Below, one piece after another: positions 1 through 13,444 of a stretch of 64,000 nucleotides of DNA (its first letter is position 1; the number at the start of each line of letters is the position of its first letter). The translations under genes were made by a program, and so were the position numbers. The notes under the pieces are model-generated. The model searched no databases, had not been told where the DNA came from, and saw nothing but the letters and a program-made list of their open reading frames with translations. The stretch is from Eucalyptus grandis (lineage: Eukaryota > Streptophyta > Magnoliopsida > Myrtales > Myrtaceae): the NCBI RefSeq assembly GCF_016545825.1, contig NC_052620.1:15128001-15192000 (forward strand), written 5' to 3'.

Positions 1-770
1 GCTCTTTCTTTCCATGTTTCCAGATAGTCGCTGTTAAGCTCTCTTTTCATTCTCTGTATAGATCTTGTGAGTGTTATAGTATCTTTTCTATTGAAGAGAA
101 GTTGAAATGTTGCCTGTTTTGGCACTTGAGAGTGGTCGATGGACACAATCAAATGCTTAGACATGGTGTCTGTTGATTAATGGGTTTTCTAGATTTTACC
201 TAATATCATATGCCGATTGCCTTACACTGCTCTACTTTTGGCCCCCAATGCATTTCTTCTTCTTCTTGCTCTTAAGGTTAGGTTTATATTTCACAATTGA
301 ACTTCTCAAGTTTACTGGTTTGCAGCAATGGTTGTGATTTGTGAACTCTGCCTCTAGGTTTACAGCCATTCAATATTGGTTGTAGTGTTTATTAGATGCT
401 TTGACCACTCAAAACTATGTGTTTTGCGATGAAGTGAATGGAGCTCCTCTGTTCATGTCTCTGCATTTTTTTTTCAAGTGATGGAAAATGTGGCTGATCA
501 TGTCTTCCTCGTTCTGTTTTTAAGAAATAATTTTTTAGTTCGATCACGTAATATCTTCTCTATGCTTTGATATGCTTTACAGATTAATTATGAGCGCTTC
601 TGTTCATTAATTCTGTTACTTTATGTGATGTAAGCTCCATCTAAAGCCTTCTCCATTCCAAAATTATTGAATATTTAATTGCGTGATGTTTAAGTGATCC
701 CCTAGATTTCTTGTGCTGGTTTTGTGCCCGTAATGCTTAGTCGTCTTTCCTGCACTCATTTGATTTGTCG

Positions 771-975
771 GATGATGACCATCGTAACACATAAAAGAGA
801 TCTCCAAACATCATTCTGCGCTCTCCATCACTGAGTCATGAGCCACACCCTAAGGAACAAGGTTAGTGTTATCTCCAAAGGTGCAGTGATCATTGTAGAT
901 CACTATTTGTTTTTCTCATAAGTGTCTTAGGTCGAGCAAAAATAGAACAGAACAGCTACTTGTGCCCATTGTTGA
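771..975 (+). pseudogene. 3' exons of coiled-coil gene relic, copy A
   Basis: Two exon remnants match the last two exons of the relic in copy B (10102-10192 and 10272-10343). The first (771-861) begins with codons for D-D-D-H and ends at a GT donor, but its acceptor reads CG where B and C read AG, so splicing is broken. It also carries an in-frame stop. The second (931-975) has an intact AG acceptor and ends in C-A-H-C before TGA. It has an extra in-frame TAG at its fifth codon. The family is not recognised. Upstream exons lie outside the window. Confidence 0.5.
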
Positions 976-1897
976 AGAAAGCTGATTGGAACAACTAGTA
1001 TAATTCTTGGAATTTCAAGATATGAGGCTAGAAAAGATTTTATGGCGATGACAGGACCTCTTTCATGTGCATCGAACCTTATGTTAGCTATCTGTAGCTG
1101 TATGCCCTAGCTGTAGCTAAAATTGCTTTAAAATGCGTAAAAGGAAAACATGGCAATATAGTGTTTTTGTTGCAGTGATTCTCTCTCGGATAAAGGGTAT
1201 CTCTCTCTCTGAACCTACCTCGTTTGATTATACCTTTCTTGCATAGGTACTGTACATAGAGCAATCTAGAGAGTCTAATAAATTATGGACCCCAATGAAA
1301 AATCGACTATCGTCCTCCAATATGTCTAGACAATTTTTTCAGGATCACGGGAAGAGAGCAAAAGTCCATCCGCGAGAAGCATTTGCCTTTTCGTTGTGAT
1401 TTGTGTTATGTGATTAAATGGGGTTTCCATAATCTTTATAAAATTATCAATGCATTTGATTCATTTATGTTTTCTTTTTTCTTTTTGTGGCCTTTGCTAT
1501 CAATATATTGGTAAAAGAAAAAAAATACAGAGTCGTATTTGTTGTGCGACGGCTTAATTTCTAAGAGGAACGAGTCGAGCTTCATAACTCCCAAGTACCT
1601 TCACTTTTTTTTTTGGGTTCTTTTGTTTGTTTTCAATTCTTATGATTCTGATAGCTTAATATTTAGTTAAGGCGAGACACCATATAACCAATCCTATGTA
1701 ATGTTTTCGTGAAATCTGAAAACTTCTCTTATCATTTGTAAAATTTTGATGGAAGAATAAAGAGTGACAGATAGAAGATGAAAGGAAATGTAATAAAAGC
1801 CGGGTGGGGTGACTTTCTAGATGTTGTGAGGTTTTTCTGTCAAAATCATTGGAAAAGTCACCATATGGAGACTTACGTACTTCCTTTTTGAAGGCGG

Positions 1898-2284
1898 TCA
1901 AATAGAATCATCTGGAAGGTATGTGGTGCATGGCAAATAGAAAGTCCATACCAAATCTTGAATAACGGAGCGAGAATGACCCATTACGGAAGATGGGGAC
2001 TGCGCAGCTCCACGACGTCCTCCGTCTTCTTGATGAGCTCGAAGGTGCGGACATCTGAGACTCGCCGGGAATTCCTCTTTGTGAAATCCTGCCAACTGGG
2101 GGTATTCGCCGCTGTCTAGGCTGAGCAAGTTCCTCAGCTCTCGAACCCCTTCGGAGAATTGACATCGGCCATGGAGAATACTTTCTGGGCATGTTTCGGC
2201 TTGGTTGCTTTTGTAAAGGAAACCATGATTATTAGGAAGTTCAATAAGAGTTCCACCATCTGAAATTGGTTGTATACCAAGCAT
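1898..2284 (-). pseudogene. Unrecognised coding remnant in copy A
   Basis: An open stretch of 128 codons with higher GC than its flanks. Two frames both look protein-like around 1980-2110, and a run of five cytosines on the minus strand near 2097-2101 is a plausible frameshift point. One frame holds a charged stretch reading E-L-I-K-K-T-E-D-V-V-E-L. Copy D retains only the outer parts of this segment (near 58430-58490) and lacks the GC-richer core. I do not recognise the family and propose no function. Confidence 0.25.
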
Positions 2285-3288
2285 GAAGCAGTAATACCCT
2301 CACTTCCTTGAACTTCTTCGATATGAACTTGGGAGTCCTTAGTAGCATGCAAAATCAACATAAAAATAATATATATCTATATATATAGAGAGAGGCTTAC
2401 AATCTTTCCACTTCGAATGTTGTCAACCTGGACTATATTAAAATAAAATTTGAGGAGGCTGGATCAAAGAAAACCGCTTTCTAATCTTTTACTTGAGGAA
2501 ATGGTTGAGTGTGAGCATCTCTTTGCCTTTCATGTACAAGGTTTCCTAAATATTGAATAAGTAATTTGAACTTTTATTGCATTTGCATGCGTATGCATTA
2601 GGTTAATTTACCTTTATAAACTTTGTTTTTTTAAGATCTGATCATGGATCTCGCCACTTAGGGCCCGTCCTGAATGGGCGGACTTACCCAAGAAAATTAG
2701 CTTGCTTAGGCAAGCCTCGCTATTTGTTTGAGCCCAATATATATTTGGGCTGGACATGGCAAGAGTCTTAGGCCCAGAACCGGCCCAATTGGCCCCGTTT
2801 ACTTGTCCAAAGAAACTGCAGCACTCGCAACCTTAATTCGAATTAGTTTGTTCCGACTAGTCCCATATCTTCCCTAAGAAATTCTTGAGAGAGAGAAAGA
2901 GAGAGAGTTTATTTTTCAATTTTTTACAAGGGCTAGAGATAGAGTTCAAGCTTCACATTGTAATTTAGTTTTCAAGTTATCAATAATTGAGTTTAATCTC
3001 GAACACATATGCTATATAGAATTCAGCTCAAGCATGGGATTGAGAAACTGAGTTTTGTCATACTCACAATCCAATATCAAACCATCAACATCAAGTTAAA
3101 CTTTGAGTCAACAAACTACTTCAAATGAACTTACAGCTTCATTGCGCCTTTATAGCATTTTTTATAATTATAATGAAGTACCTAATCTTAGGCACATTAG
3201 TGCATTGATCAACTAAATGATATGCTACTTCATTCCTCGCATGCCAACAAGAGTGATGCTAGTGGTCTTCAAATCTTCACAAGCCTCT

Positions 3289-4300
3289 AGCCTGCACTTG
3301 ATCATCCAGACATTTTGCCGGATAGTATGATGTCGGATAGGATAAGGATAGAATAGGATTAAATATCCAATGCAATGTTTGTTGACATTCGGATATAATA
3401 TGAATTCAAATAAATATTTGATTTGCCGAATTAAAACTAAAGATAAACCGGGGAAATAAAACAACCTCTCTTCCTCGTGAAGCAAAGGAGCGCTCAACTC
3501 AACTTTCCACAAAGGAAATAGTACTCTAGGAAAAGGCAGAAAAATTGCCAGAAAGTGAGGCGAACCGAAAATCTCTTTATCGAAGATAGACAATCGTGTG
3601 GATCTTCGATGAATAAATGAACTCGAGAAAAAACCCAGCTTTGCCCTTTGCCCTTTGCCGGAGATGTCAAGTTACCGGGTCGATCATTTAAGGATGATAT
3701 TGTCAAATTTGGGTCTTTAGCATGTGTTGAACAGAGGAGAGAGCACGGGATGCTATTTGGAGAAATGAAGGGATTGGGGCAGTTTTTTTTTTTTTTTTTG
3801 AGATTATTGAAATAATCTCAGGCAACGCTTGAGCTTTTTGCCTGTTCCTTTCTATTCATCCCTGCTTTTCTCATTCTATATCTATGCAGGCAACCATGAA
3901 GAGGTGGCTCGCCCATGGACGGCCAACGACTGCGAGCTGCCATGACTAATATGGTGGCTCGACCATGGACCTTGGCTCCAGATCTCACCTCGTCGATCAC
4001 AAACCAGTGGCGTCACTGACCGAATCTGGTTGGCTCTGTCTTCCCAAGGTCGCCACGACTTTGGCCAGATCTGAACCATAGCAACGAAGGGAGAGTGGAG
4101 GAAGAGAGAGAAATTTTATTTTTCAAATTTCACATATCCTATTTGGGTCTATCCCACCCTCTAGATGGGATTTTTTTATCCGGACTATATATGGGCTATA
4201 TCCAGTCATATCCGGATTTCACGTCACTCCAAACACCAGATATGATAAAAGTTATCATATCCAGAGTTTTATCCGGTTTACTAAATGCAACCCTAGAGTC
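3289..4300. mobile_element. MITE-like insertion of about 1 kb in copy A
   Basis: Copies B and C run straight through this site (near 11690 and 31325), while copy A has about 1 kb extra. The right end reads inward, on the minus strand, as a GGTTGCATTTAGTAAACCGG-type terminus, like hAT or Harbinger MITE ends. Both arms carry repeated GGATATGAT/CCGGATA words, and the centre (3890-4080) is GC-rich and gene-like, with a run of T at about 3783-3800. I could not find a clean matching left terminus or target-site duplication, so the class and exact ends are uncertain. Confidence 0.45.
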
Positions 4301-5271
4301 TAAAACATGACAAGTCCGATGAGAGCTTACTTCCTAAAAATTAAAATTACAATCAATCTACTGAGAAAGTTTTAGAAAAGGAATAGCATGATCAAATTAT
4401 GCAATCAAATCAATCAATAATGCATATCAACTAATGTTTACCATGTTTAATTTATTTGCCAATGTACACTATATTCAAAAGATTAGATTAAGAGGTTCTA
4501 AATTCCTAAAATAGATATTGACGAAAGTCAAATTGTAGGTTAACTGCATTCATTGATATTAAAATAAGAAAAAGGATCTATACATAAGATGAAACAATAT
4601 CATGTGAAAATATATAGTAATCTTGCGGGATTCGCATAGAGATTTAAGGAAGGAATTGTGTGTGTGGATTGAGCACATCACGGGAGTTCAATTTTCCACA
4701 CCAGCAAATGTAGACAATTTTATACCCTACCCGGTCCATGAGATTAGTAATATATGTCATGGGCTTGACCCTCTAGCTGGCTAAGATATAAGCTTCTAGG
4801 TGAGAGAAATATCTTATTACCAGAAAATGAAAAGATTAGTTAATCAAGTAGATAAAGCCTTCCCTCCTCCTTTTGCCCCCTTTCTATCTAGCATAGTTAT
4901 GGAAGCAGGTTGATGAAATTTTGTCTATGTGAATCCGCGTACGCATGAATACATATTGTGTTTTTAGGTATATCACAACTTTGATGAAAACTGGTTTGTT
5001 CCCAATCTAGCTAAATTAAGAATTTTTTCATGGACACAATCAACTAAACTATAGAAGAAATTAAAATCAAGACTCAACCTCAACATCAAAAGTTAAATAA
5101 GTAGCGGAAATTGAATCTATACTCAAAATGAAACCTTCATCACTAAAAGAATGAATGCCTGGAGGATCGACTAATTCATTTCCTCTTTGAAGTGGCTTTA
5201 AATCAAACTGTAAAAGGTAGGGGAGGACATAGAAATACATCATCCACCAATTAAATAAGTACTTTAGGTGC

Positions 5272-6045
5272 TTCTAGAGCACACATCCTGCTTGGCCGAT
5301 CCCAACCACACGCAAAATTCAAGGAACACTCAATTTTATCAAGGACATAAGTCACTTGATTTGCAGTTGTGTTCTTGAAACACCTCTCTTAGCAATAATT
5401 TTTTTTTTTAAAGAGTTTTGTAACGAGTATTTGACTTTTCTAATATCGGAAAAAGTGTACTAGAAATCTTAAAATTTATTGTAAAAGTGCAATAAAAAAA
5501 TATAACTAAATCCTAAAATTTATCAATTTAGAGTTTCTCTTTTAACTTTGTCCACTTTCGCTAATGGGAAATGCTGTCGTGGCATTTTTTATTTATTTAT
5601 TTCTCTCTCCTACTGGCATCGAGCTTAAAAGAAAAGGTCCGTGCGCAAAAACGTCGTTGTCTAAGATTCAGCCCAAGTTTCCAAGCCATAATTGACTTTT
5701 CTTCTCAGGTTTTGTTTACTTCTTCATCCTGTCTTTCGTCTAGAGTGTCCATATTATTCGTGGAGTTTTCTTCTTATTTGTCGATCCTCCTGTTCTTTGT
5801 CCAAGTGTCCTTTTCTTCTTCGTCAAGTCCCCATATTTCCTCTTCGATCGAACGCGACGAGGTCAAGTCCTCGCACGGGAGCTTGATGAGCCAACAACGA
5901 CGTCGAGTCCTCTTCGTCCAAGCCCGACGGTGGGAATGACAGTGTTATAAGCCACTGCATTGAGCTTAATCCCCTTTCTTGTATTATGTTTTCGTTCCAA
6001 TGGAGGCATGGAAACTCATTTGAGGTGTTTTCTCTTGGGGATTAA
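5272..6045. repeat. Insertion in copy A carrying an inverted copy of the cluster module
   Basis: Copies B and C go directly from the CCACCAATTAA block to the GGTCTGAAG block (12690-12716; 39150-39176). In copy A these are separated by about 780 bp. From about 5570 to 6045 the insert is the reverse complement of the roughly 450-bp module found at 18480-18960, 20530-20960, 43500-43930 and 48285-48740. The first 300 bp (5272-5570) match nothing else that I can see. The long open frame at 5571-5939 is serine-rich and not supported as a gene. Confidence 0.6.
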
Positions 6046-6668
6046 ATAGGTCTGAAGTTTGAGAGTGAAGTCAATGTTACAGCAGGTGGCTGCATCTATT
6101 TGAAATACCGCGAATTGTGTTCAGACATATTCTCATGGTTTATTCTAATTGTCAAATACTAAACGGAAGGCAATTGTTTTGTGACTCAACTGCCAAAGCA
6201 GAAGCAAAAGAAGGGTAGAGCACAAAAAGCGTGCTCAATTCTGTGATTGAGACTTGGTGTAAGGAGAAGTAACAAGCTTTTCCGACCTGCCTATATCTCC
6301 TTTCCTTCTTTGTTCATTCTAGTGGCAAGCGGCTGCTGTTCTTCGGTCATTCCTAGTCTCGAATAACAAGACTCGGTCTGAGTGAGGGTTTGAACTTTTG
6401 AGAGCTTTTTCTTTAGGATTCCATGCTGGGTTTCGCTTGGAGGAGTTTAAGTCTGTTTATTCGTGGCTTTGCCTCTCTTATTGTGGCCATTTTCTGTTAC
6501 ATTTACAATCTTATTGAATATTCTTGCAGCAAATGAAGATAATAAATGAGCATTTTAATCGAGTTGCGATCTCTTACTAAGAATTGTTAATACTTCCTGT
6601 CTTGGTGATTTATATCCATGGGAAACACAAGACGCATGATCATTCTTGCATGTTCACAAATAGTGCAG

Positions 6669-9600
6669 ATAAGCTGTGAATTAGAAGAGAAGGTTGAAAA
6701 ATTACACAATGGTGACGAGCTATGTTCTAATTCAGAGATTGAAACTGAGTAGCCTCAAGAAGAGACTATAGATGTGAATGCATCAGGTAAGACCTACTTA
6801 CATATATAATGTGTAATTTTTCATCATACTATACTAAAACGGTCCGAGTATTGATCTGGTTTGATAATATTAGATCCATCTTTCAATATTTAGAATTTCC
6901 TGTCTAGTAGCTGCACTAGAAAAGGGAAGCACAGTTTTACATGTCTAATGGGTGTATACAGTCTTTCTCCTGTGAAATGCATCATTGTCAAGTTAGGGAA
7001 GAAAATGCAGCCTATTGGAGGTTTGGGGAGTTTCTCGGAACCATTGCTTGCGGGTTGGCACCATTGTTTACAACTTGAAAGAAAATTACCAAGGATATGA
7101 GAAACACTATGATTAGGATTGTAGAGGTAGTTAGCTTGTTCTAGCATGAAATTCCATTCATGTTTTAAATAAATTTAACATCATTATTAATGTTTCCTTG
7201 CTGTCTAAGCATGATTATCTTCGTACCAGCTACAGAAAAATGGATTCTACAATCCTAAATGTAGATATTGGAAAAGTATTTTAAAAGCCGCTTGCTATGG
7301 TAGCTCTCAATCATTCTTGTATCATTTGAAGAATCTATTGGAGAGAGTGAGAAGAGATCAATGCACAAATCTCGTCACTTTTTGGAGTTCAAAGGAAAGG
7401 AACAAGGAACGTACGAATCTTGTTCTAGGATTGTTTTAATTGACCTGTCAACATTTAATGGACTTTCATTACCTGTTGATGACTATTTTGTGATAACTTT
7501 TCTAATTTTTCACCCTTTTTTTATTGCAGAAGCTGACTGACGCAGATAAGGCTAACAGAGCAAAACAAAAGATACGACACACCTTAGAGGACAAAAGTTC
7601 AGCTAGAATAACAGCAGAAAAGGTACTCTCATCTTTACTTAAATTTTTGTGATCCCTTATAAGTGATATTTCCATTGTGTAAATCAATAATCTCACTTTA
7701 GAAAAGATTCAGCTGAAGTGATATATTTTTGGACCTAAGGTAAAGATGTCTAGAGATATTTGCGACTTTTCCAACAATACATGTGTTTTGAGTAGCAGCT
7801 TTCATAAGAAGAAAACATAGAATGTGTTATAGAATTGCCTCTTTAAGATTGTTTATGTTCTCGGCACCTGCATTGATAACTTAATATTCCCATAGCTCTC
7901 TGATTTGGGTTTGCTAGTGACAACACAATAATCCATAACTTGGTTTAGGTTTATCTAGCACACATAGTCCACCATCATTAACAAAAGAGCTGTACACCAG
8001 GTAGAGCTGTAAGTAAATTTGAGATGATGAAACCTGTACAATTTTCTATTAATTTGCTAACTTGACTGTAGCTTGGTTTAATGAGAGAGATCAAAAAACA
8101 GAAAAGTACTGCAGCCTTGGAGTACTCAAGTACTAGATGTGCCATCTCACACATCCCCACAACTATTGAAAACTTTTCAATATAGTTCATCTAGTGTCAG
8201 TAAATGTTATGCAGTCTTGGCAATGACAATATTGCTGCTACAATTTATAAGGAATTTATACAGCTATCTATGCAAAACATGAATGGATCAAGAAAAGAGG
8301 GCAAGCTAGAATAAATAGTCTAAAATTAAAACCTAAAGTCTAACTTCCTAGCATGTGTTTTCATATGGTTTCAGTGGATGAAGTTACATAACAAATCAGC
8401 AATGAACAACTATAGTTATGAGGAATGTGATTACTTTCTCAATTTGATATCTCTGGACATCTTTTCCTGTTTCACAGGAAGCAGAGTCAAGAATCAAAGG
8501 CAATCGTACGTACTTATGATTTCAGCTTAAAATTGTTTGCCAATAAATAGTAACATCATTAGTTTATAAGTTTTTTATGCTACTAAATTGCATGGATGTA
8601 TGAATGATCTCATGGAGGTATACTTGGAACTTGGAAGGAACAACACCCCCTCAAAATAGTGTTTTTCTAGTGTTGGGAAAAGAGAAACCTGGATGGTCTG
8701 ATACTAGAGCGTAACTCATGCCTGAATAATTTAGGGCCTCCAAATCTAGTTGTCATCCAACCAAGAACTTAAGGTCAAGAAAGCAAAAAATGAAGAGATT
8801 CACAAGTTGAAGGAATATAGTTGTCTTCCAGCCGAGAACATAAGGTCGGAGAATGAGAAAGATGAAGAGATTCACAAGGTGAAGGAGATACTGAAAGCAA
8901 CAAAAGAGAAATTACAAAAGACAAATGGAGATGTACAAGAGTTACAGGCTCAAAAAGTTGCTACTATTATATAGAATTGTCTGCATGCGGTGGACTTGAA
9001 GTGGTCTCACAAGATCTGGACAAGGTAAGTATGTCATGAGCCATGAGGTGTGACTAATTTCATTGAATGTTAAATTAGTGAAAGGTGTTTTATTTACTAA
9101 ATACTGAGTGACCTGGATATTGAACAGCAAGGTGGTTTTATAGGGAATATAGGTGGATAGAATTGAAACATGAGTATGGAATCGGGATCGCTTTGATGGA
9201 GCTTGGAAGTGGAATACAAATTTAGTATTGTTACTATGTCTTTTTCCTTTTAGCTGTGACTAAATCATGTTGTGGGTTTACTTCTCTTGCATTATGCCTG
9301 ATCCTTTTTGTCCATTTTGAAGTATACAAGCGATTGCCCTTATTAGTCATTGCTGGGCATTGCTCTTTCTTTCCATGTTTCCAGATAGTCACTGTTGAGC
9401 TCTCTTTTCCTTCTCTGTATAGATCTTGGAGTGTTATAGCATCTTTTATATTGAAGAGAAGTTGAAATGTTGCCTGTTTTGGCACTTGAGAGTGGATGAG
9501 GGACACAGTCAAATGCTTGGAAATGGTCTTTGTTGACGTATGAGTTTATTAGATTACCTAATACCATACGCTGATAACCTTACACTACTCTATTTTTGGC

Positions 9601-10343
9601 CTTCAATGCATTTCTTCTTCTTGCTCTTAAGGTTAGGCTTCTATTTTCACAATTGAACTTCTCAAGTTTACAGGGTTGTAGCAATGATTGTGATTTGTGA
9701 ACTCTGCCTCTTGGTTTACAGCCATTCAATATTGGTCGTAGTGTTTACAAGATGCTTTGGCCACTCACAACGATGTTTTTTGCAATGAAGTGAATGGAGC
9801 TCCTCTGTTCACTTCTGCATTTTTTTCAAGTGATGGGAAATGTGGCTGATCAGGTCTTGCTCATTCTGTTTTAACAAATAAGCTTCTCTGCATTTTGATA
9901 TGCTTTACAGATTAGTTATGTGCTCCTCTGTTCATTTATTTTATTACTTTCTGTGATCTAAGCTTCCTCTAAATCCTTCTTTAATCCAATTATTGAAGGT
10001 TAAATGTGCGATGTTCAAGTAGTGACGACTAACATGATTTCTTATGCTGGTTTCGTGCCCATTATGCTTGATCCTCTTTCCTGCACTTATTTGCTTTGTA
10101 GGATGATGACCATCATAACACACAATATAGATCTCCAAACATCAATTTACATTCTCCATCATCGAGTCATGAGCCACACTCGGAGGGATGAGGTTAGTTT
10201 TATCTCCAAAGGTACAGTGGTCATTGTAGAGCCCACATTCGAACTATTTGTTTTTGTTATAAATTTCTTAGGTTCAGCAAGAAAAGAACAAAACAGCTTC
10301 GTGTGCCTGTTGTTGGAGAAAGCTCATTAAAGAACTAGTATAG
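6669..10343 (+). pseudogene. Coiled-coil protein gene relic, copy B
   Basis: Several exons with GT-AG borders can be read. They are 6669-6786 (acidic, one TAG), 7530-7622 (31 codons starting K-L-T-D-A-D-K, phase 0, intact), 8478-8505 (E-A-E-S-R-I-K-G-N), about 8740-9027 (E/K-rich coiled coil), 10102-10192 (starts D-D-D-H-H-N-T) and 10272-10343 (last exon). The product would be a small, highly charged coiled-coil protein ending in a Cys-rich basic tail. I do not recognise the family. Stops in the first and fifth exons, plus a 1-nt indel in the coiled-coil repeat, argue that this copy is dead. In the last exon, copies A, C and D end at TGA after C-x-x-C. Copy B has TGG there and would run eight codons further. 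Confidence 0.5.
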
Positions 10344-12781
10344 TTCCCGCATCTTCACGATATGAAAAGGCTAGAAAAGATTTTATAGCAATGACAGGAC
10401 CTCCTTCATGTGCAGTTGAACCTTATGCCCGAGCTACAGCCAAAATTGCTTTAGAATGTGAAAAAGGAAAACACATCAACATAGTGTTTTTGTTGCAGTC
10501 ATTCTCTCTCGGACATAGGGTGTCTCTCTCTCCCTCTCTGAACCTACCTTGTTTAATTATTCCTTTCTTGCATTGGAACTGTACAAAGAACAATCTAGAG
10601 AGTCTAATAGCTTATGGATGCTGGTGAAAAATTGACCATCATCCTTCAGTATATCTAGACAATTTTTTTGGATTGTGCTAAAAAGGCGAAAGTCCATTCA
10701 TGAGAAGTATTTACCTTTTTGTTGTGATATGTGGGACGTGATCAAATGGATGATTCAGGGGTTTCATAGCCGTTGTGTGATGGCTAAGCACATTGAGCGC
10801 CATAACTCCCGAGCACGTCGACTTCTTTTGATTTTGAATTTGTTGTTTTGTGAATCTTATGACTTTGATAAGTTAATAGATTTAGCTTTGAGAAGATTTT
10901 GGAATCAAGTACCCAATGGAGACGAGGATTTCGCATTATTCATCCGTTGAGGTTTTTTGGGTGGATATGTAATGCATTGTCCCGAAAGATGTTAAGGACA
11001 TGAGGCAATTCTCTTGTTCCATATCCGATGACTAGCAGAGCAAACATCTTGGGAATCATCTATAGCGTAAGAGCCAAAAAAAGAAGATAGGGCGCGCTAC
11101 GCAAACGCAATAGAGCTGAAAGAGTTTTTCTTATACATTTATTGGTCAGCCTTTACAATTTAATATTTGCTTGCGGTTATTTTACTAATTTCAATGACAT
11201 GTTGTAGGTGTCAAATTTTGTAATACTACACTCATGTGACTTGCACACTGTGTTAATAATTTAAAAGGAGTTTAGGAAAATGAAAGCATGATATTACCTT
11301 TTTGATTTTTTTTATGAGAACTAGAGATGGAGTTCAAGCTTCCAAGTGTGATTTAGTTTCTAAGTTATCAATAATTGAGTTGAATTGAGTTTAATCTCGA
11401 ATGCATATGCTATATAGAGTTGAGTTTGAGCATGGGATTGAGAAACAAGGTTTTGGCGTACCAACGGTACAATATCAAACCATCAATTTCAACTTAAAGT
11501 TCGGATCAACAAATTGCTTCAAATGAATTTATATAGCTTGATTGCGCCTTAATAGCTTCTTCTTCTTCTTTTTTTCAAATGAAGTACCTTATCTTAGACA
11601 CATTTAGTGCTTTGACCCACCAAATAATATGCTACTTCATTCCTCGCATGCCAACAAGAATAACGCTTGTGGTCTTCAAAACTTCACCAAGCCACTCAAA
11701 CGTGTACAAGTCCCTTGAGAGCTTGATTCCTGAAAAATATAATCACTATCAATCTTTCGAGAAAATTTTAGAATAAAAATAAGATAATCAAACTATGCAG
11801 TTAAATCAACTAGTAATACATATCAACTTATTTTTACTGTGTTTAATCTATTTGTCAATGGTATTATTTGCAAAAAATAGATAGAAGATGTTAATTGCAT
11901 TCATTAAGATTGAATTACTCAAAAGAATACAAATGAAAGTCAAATATATCGATTAACTGCATTCATTGAGATTGAAATATGAGAAATGATTTACATATAA
12001 TAGAAAACATAATCGTGTGAAAATATACATAAATTTGGTGAGGTTTACTACGATTAAATGAACGGGATTATATGTGCAGATTCAATATATCACATAAGTT
12101 TATTTCTTGCACCGCCAAATGCAAACAATTTTATACGAAGCCATTCACCAAATCTTTGGCTCGTACCCTACTTGGTCCATGAGACTAGTAAGGTATGATA
12201 TGGGTATGGTGCCTTATTTGCTTGAGATAAGTTTCTTGGAAAGAGAAACAATATCTTATTAACAGAAAATGAGCAGGTTAGTAGTAATAAATCAAGTAGA
12301 TATAGCCCCCTCCTCCTTCACCCCTTTCTATCTAGTGCACTTATGGAAGTAGGTTAATGAAATTTCATCTATGTGAAGTAGCGTACACATAAACACACTT
12401 TCTTGTTTTTTTCACAACTTCTATGAAAACTGGTTTTGTTCTCAATCTAGCTAAATTAAGAAATTTTTATGTACACAATCGACTAAATTATAGTAGAAGA
12501 TAAAACTAAGACTCAACCTAGGCATCAAAAGTTAAATGAGTAACAGAAATAGACACTATACTCTACCCGGCATGAATCCTTCATGACTAAAAGAACGAAT
12601 TCCTAGAAGATTGACTACTTTAACTCCTATTTGAAGTGGCTTTTAATCGAATGTAAAAAATAGGGGAGGATACAGAAATACATCATCCACCAATTAATAA
12701 AGTATTTTAGGTCTGAAGTTTGGGAGTGAAGTCAATGTTTGAGACTCAGTGTAAGGAGATGTGACAAGTTTTTCCGACCTG

Positions 12782-12786
12782 CCTAT
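12782..12786 (+). repeat. Left 5-bp target-site duplication of solo LTR
   Basis: CCTAT directly precedes the TGTTGG terminus and is repeated at 13769-13773 after the CCAACA terminus. Copy C has a single CCTAT at the matching place near 39242. Confidence 0.9.
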
Positions 12787-13388
12787 TGTTGGAGGTTTGT
12801 TTGTTAAAACAAACAGAGTGTTTTCTTTATCCCACATAGGAAAAGTGAGAGGGAGTGGGCTAATTTAAAAGTGCGGATTTTTCTTTATGTACTTAAAGAA
12901 TGATTGGGTGGGGTTAGACCCCACCATACCCGCGTGTAGGTGCGCGAATAATTGTGCGATTATTTGGCGCACTTAGCACTAATCCCTTTGTTATTTATTC
13001 TAATTTTTTATTTCTTTGTTATTAATTTTTAGTAAACTCAAAGGTTGTCTTTTATTTTGAGAATTTCGAAAATAAAATATATAAAATGAAAATTCGAAAT
13101 TAAAAAAATTAATTAATTAATTATTCCGAATTTTGTTTGTGTCTTTTCAAGACAACCTTTGGAAAATTACTTATTCGGTTTTAACTTTCTGAAGGGTTGC
13201 AATTATTCGTTTTTCAACTTCTTCCGAAGAGTCACATTTGTTTATCCGAATAATTTTCTAAAGACGTGTTTTTTTTTTTTTTTTTGTGACCCAGGGAACC
13301 CCGTGCGCCGCTTCGCGGCGGAGTAAACCCTGGGGACAGGTAGAGTCACCACCACCCTTGCCTGCCAGGTTAATCGCTTGACGACGCC

Positions 13389-13401
13389 GTGGATCGAACG
13401 C
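13389..13401 (-). promoter_or_regulatory. Internal pol III B box of the SINE
   Basis: The minus strand reads GCGTTCGATCCAC, matching the GTTCGANNC core of tRNA T-loop B boxes. It is about 32 bp downstream of the A box. Confidence 0.75.
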
Positions 13402-13432
13402 AGGACCTCTTGTGAAAAGTTTCCTTGCCCAA

Positions 13433-13444
13433 CCACCTACGCCA
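13433..13444 (-). promoter_or_regulatory. Internal pol III A box of the SINE
   Basis: The minus strand reads TGGCGTAGGTGG, which fits the A-box consensus TRGYNNARNNGG. It lies roughly a dozen bases from the element's 5' end, as in tRNA genes. Confidence 0.75.

Larger units (their letters stand above)
1..6350 (+). repeat. Tandem segmental duplication, copy A (left end outside window)
   Basis: Base 1 aligns by eye with about 9362 (copy B), 29155 (copy C) and 56404 (copy D), and similarity runs on with small indels. Landmarks shared with B and C include the last coding exon at 931-975, the block near 3236 that matches 11641, and the tail at 6056-6350 that matches about 12715-13835. Copy A ends where copy B begins near 6381, so it lacks the GRF, golgin/IST1 and TNL parts. 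Two insertions not found in B or C lie at about 3289-4300 and 5272-6045. Coding signal is limited to the two relic exons near 771-975 and an unclear minus-strand relic near 1900-2284. I see no gene in 976-1890, 2290-3280 or 4310-5270. Confidence 0.8.

Noticed and set aside
5571..5939. Serine-rich open frame of 122 codons that could be a small secreted protein
   Set aside because: It is the inverted copy of module M. The other copies do not keep this frame, so it is unlikely to be a gene.
8740..9027. Assignment of the coiled-coil relic to the BAP31 or myosin families
   Set aside because: The similarity is only the generic charge pattern of coiled coils. No membrane segment or family-specific motif is seen.
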